A stretch of 64,000 bases of DNA from assembly GCF_001522545.3 (NCBI RefSeq), contig NC_031770.1, positions 29,747,864 to 29,811,863 of the forward strand, in the 5' to 3' direction. Under the pieces are notes generated by a model. The model was not told the origin of the DNA. It saw only the letters and a program-made list of their open reading frames with translations, and ran no database searches. Below are positions 61,443 to 64,000 of this stretch, in pieces. The DNA comes from Parus major (lineage: Eukaryota > Chordata > Aves > Passeriformes > Paridae). The stretch's first letter is position 1; the number at the start of each line of letters is the position of its first letter. The position numbers and the translations under genes were made by a program.

Positions 61443-64000
61443 GTTTTGATGCAGGATCCTCCAGCATTTAATCTTTACTATGTTCAAAATGAAAGCTAAA
61501 TGGTGTAAACTGGTCTAGCAGATACTAGATAGTGGGAAAAGTTCTTGATGGGAATTCAGTTCATGTTTTAAACTTCCATGATGACAATGATCAGTGCTTT
61601 ATCATATGGTGGAATTAAGGTTTTTTATTAGGTTCCAAGAATCCTGTAGTTTTTAAACCTTCAGTATGTTTATGGTACAACCCTTAAAGGAGTAAGCTGT
61701 ACTCGCAAAGCTTTTCTCAGCTATGAGTTCATACAGAGATCCTGCTGTGCTCAGCAGAGTTCTCTGGCATTCTGAACACCTGGCAGTGACCGGTATGGGC
61801 AAAGGCTGGTTTTGTATCTGTGGTGTTTCCCAGAAGTTGTGAAACTTTGATACTAATGTACCAGAAAGGCATGCTTATTGCCAGTGTAGCTTTTCAGAAC
61901 AACAAATATTCACCTTTACCCTAAGTAAATAGATTTAGAAAAACCTAACAGACTCTGGTAGTAAAATCAATGAGAATCTTCCAAAGAGTGTTCAGTGACC
62001 CTGTATTCTCAACAGGAGCAGCTTACTTCTGGATAATGTAAAGACTTTGAAATAATTATAATAAGAAGTAGAAGTTAAGAAAAATTCTGGTTTATTGGGA
62101 GTTTTTTAGTTTTTTATCGAATCTCTGGGTCATACCTCAGCTGGTAAGATGAATCAGAGGTCAATAATGCTACAGAGCTTGTATATGTAAATTTTAAGCA
62201 TGCAAAGAAACTGACCGATCTAAGGGCTTTTCAGTGGGCTGTATATTCCTCCAGCATTAGGTGGTTGCTTGGATGTAAGCATTTTAGCTTGCTTTCTTGA
62301 AGCAAGTTCAATATTTAGATGCATAAGTTCTTGTTGCCTTTTGAATCCCTGGTCCTTGAATTTGCTTTGATCAGAGCCGCTCAGCTCTTGCTTACAGCAG
62401 TTGGAATGCACTGTTTGCTCCTGCCTGGGGAACCTGTCTAGGGACATGTCACACCAGCCAGTGTATTCCGAGTTCTCTTGTTGAGGGTTTGGACTGAAAT
62501 GTAGTTAAGTCATTAAAATATTTTAAACTCACTTTATTGTGTAACAGTCTTGTCTAGAAAGCATAATTTTGTATGTGATATTTAATGATTAAGAATGAGC
62601 CATTTAAACAACAAGAAATGAACAAATGTGGTAAATTGCAATGGCTCCTAGCCTCTGATTAAAATTCTAATACTTTCTAGTCTAATCCTTACGTTTTGTT
62701 CAAAAAAAAAGAAAAAAAAAAGCCCATCTGTCTCCAGGGTTTTAATCTTGCTTTGTCATTTCTTTAATGAAAAACTATATTGGAAGTTAGATGCTCATAA
62801 TATTTATATCAATAACAATGACTTCTAATACATTCCAACTTCACTTTTAATGCTTCAAAATTGCTATAGGCCATTATTAACAGAATATTTACAATTTTGT
62901 CATGAAAAGGGATTAGCCAGTCTTAACTATGCTTGTTCTACTGCTAGAATTAAGTTAGTATTTTATTAATCTGCCAGAAAGATACAATTTCCATGAAAGG
63001 CATAAAATGGGAGTTTAGGAATCAGCATGTCCTGAATGATTAAATAATAAGGTACCATTTGTTCCATTTTGTTCCAAATAGCTGAGTTTCAGATTTATTT
63101 TTTTAATTAATGTGGGAATAAGTGGGTCTGCATTTGAAAAGTAATGCAAAGGGTATTCTTTTCTTAGATCACAAATACTAAAGGAAATCTGCACTGTCTT
63201 AGCATAAGTGTCCCGGTGAAAATTTGCAGTTAGGAGAGGTAGGGAATGAACTTATTGAAAGACCATTAAATTCCTCTGCACTTCTTGCAGAAACCAACGT
63301 TGTATCTTTGTTCTCAGGTGACGTATGAGTTAATTTGGGATGACATATGCAAAAATAACATTAATCTTTAAATAACTTATGTTAAAAAATATAACAGAAA
63401 ATACAATATATGATGCCTTTTTTGTGCAGATTAATGGAGACGTGATCTTTATATTTCATTATATGCATTAAGTACAATTTATAATGTACAAAATACAGCT
63501 TGGCTACATGTGTGAGTATCCAAATCTTGATTTTTAACCTACTGAATCATAGGCCTCTTGGAAATATACTTAGGAAGAAGTATACATGTACACTGTAGAA
63601 GCTGCTTTCCAGCAGTTAAAAATGATCTGTACTTGAAATCAGAGAACATCAATGGAGAGTTATGCAAATGACTTCTGTTTCGTTGTTCATGGAATATCCT
63701 GCATAGATGTAAATTAAAAGGCATGATTTAGAGAAAGATGAAATGTTACTAGATTTAGCAATAATGATCTTCATAAAGATTATATTTGGAGTGTTTCCAT
63801 GAGAAAAGATGCAGATGAGAGATTGAAGTTTAAAAAAACCCCAAAACACTGCAAAACTAGAAGCACCACAAAAGCAAACAATTTTCCTGAACCCTAAAGA
63901 ACACAGGTGTGCATTAAGTCATGCAAAATAGTGTTATAACAAATTCTTCAGTCAGAATTGTTCCAATTGACTTGAACATATTTTGCCACTAGAGGGTGCT

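Larger units (their letters stand above)
40654..64000 (+). other. BTBD9 intron 7 (continues past window)
   Basis: At least 23 kb without a BTBD9 exon. Contains the CR1 and LTR insertions listed separately. Stretches of about 42.1-44.3, 45.8-48.9, 49.3-50.7, 51.7-53.8 and 54.5-64.0 kb look like unique AT-rich intron with short simple repeats. Confidence 0.6.

Overview
This is a window of vertebrate nuclear genome, almost certainly from a bird. Exons are short, with GT-AG introns of hundreds to thousands of bases, and there are CpG-island promoters. The interspersed repeats are 5'-truncated CR1 LINEs and several short LTR families, with no Alu/L1-type repeats. Gene order is DNAH8 (minus), GLO1 (plus), BTBD9 (plus). 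This matches the conserved human 6p21.2 block, read in the opposite direction. The species cannot be named from the sequence alone.

Layout. (1) 1-9,960: the 5' part of DNAH8 on the minus strand. Eight coding exons give the first ~402 residues of an axonemal outer-arm dynein heavy chain, and a probable noncoding exon lies in a CpG island near 9.8-9.96 kb. The gene runs off the left edge. (2) 9,960-11,700: intergenic, with a near-consensus RFX X-box and a CR1 fragment. (3) 11,799-18,116: a complete six-exon GLO1 gene (183 aa, all four zinc ligands present), with a 3' UTR that may reach about 19.3 kb. (4) 19,593-25,510: a degraded endogenous retrovirus on the minus strand, with two 297-bp LTRs, a polypurine tract, an env remnant, a gag 5' stub and an AT-rich middle. 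A solo LTR of a second family is inserted in its env. (5) 26,500-27,370: the BTBD9 CpG island, with a palindromic CRE and a D-box-like palindrome. (6) 26,987-64,000: the 5' half of BTBD9 (noncoding exon 1, a second exon with a possible upstream start, then five coding exons encoding BTB, BACK and the start of the first F5/8-C-like domain). A terminal intron of at least 23 kb fills the right third and carries CR1 and LTR insertions.

The three genes are not a functional pathway. DNAH8 is a ciliary/flagellar motor subunit, GLO1 detoxifies methylglyoxal, and BTBD9 is a BTB adaptor linked to sleep and restless legs syndrome in mammals. They are neighbours by conserved synteny. I found no tRNA, rRNA, CRISPR or prokaryotic-type system. 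I also see no evidence of an undescribed multi-gene system. The items most worth checking are the possible 36-residue N-terminal extension of BTBD9, the DNAH8 X-box, the BTBD9 CRE/D-box pair and the gag-stub/env provirus.
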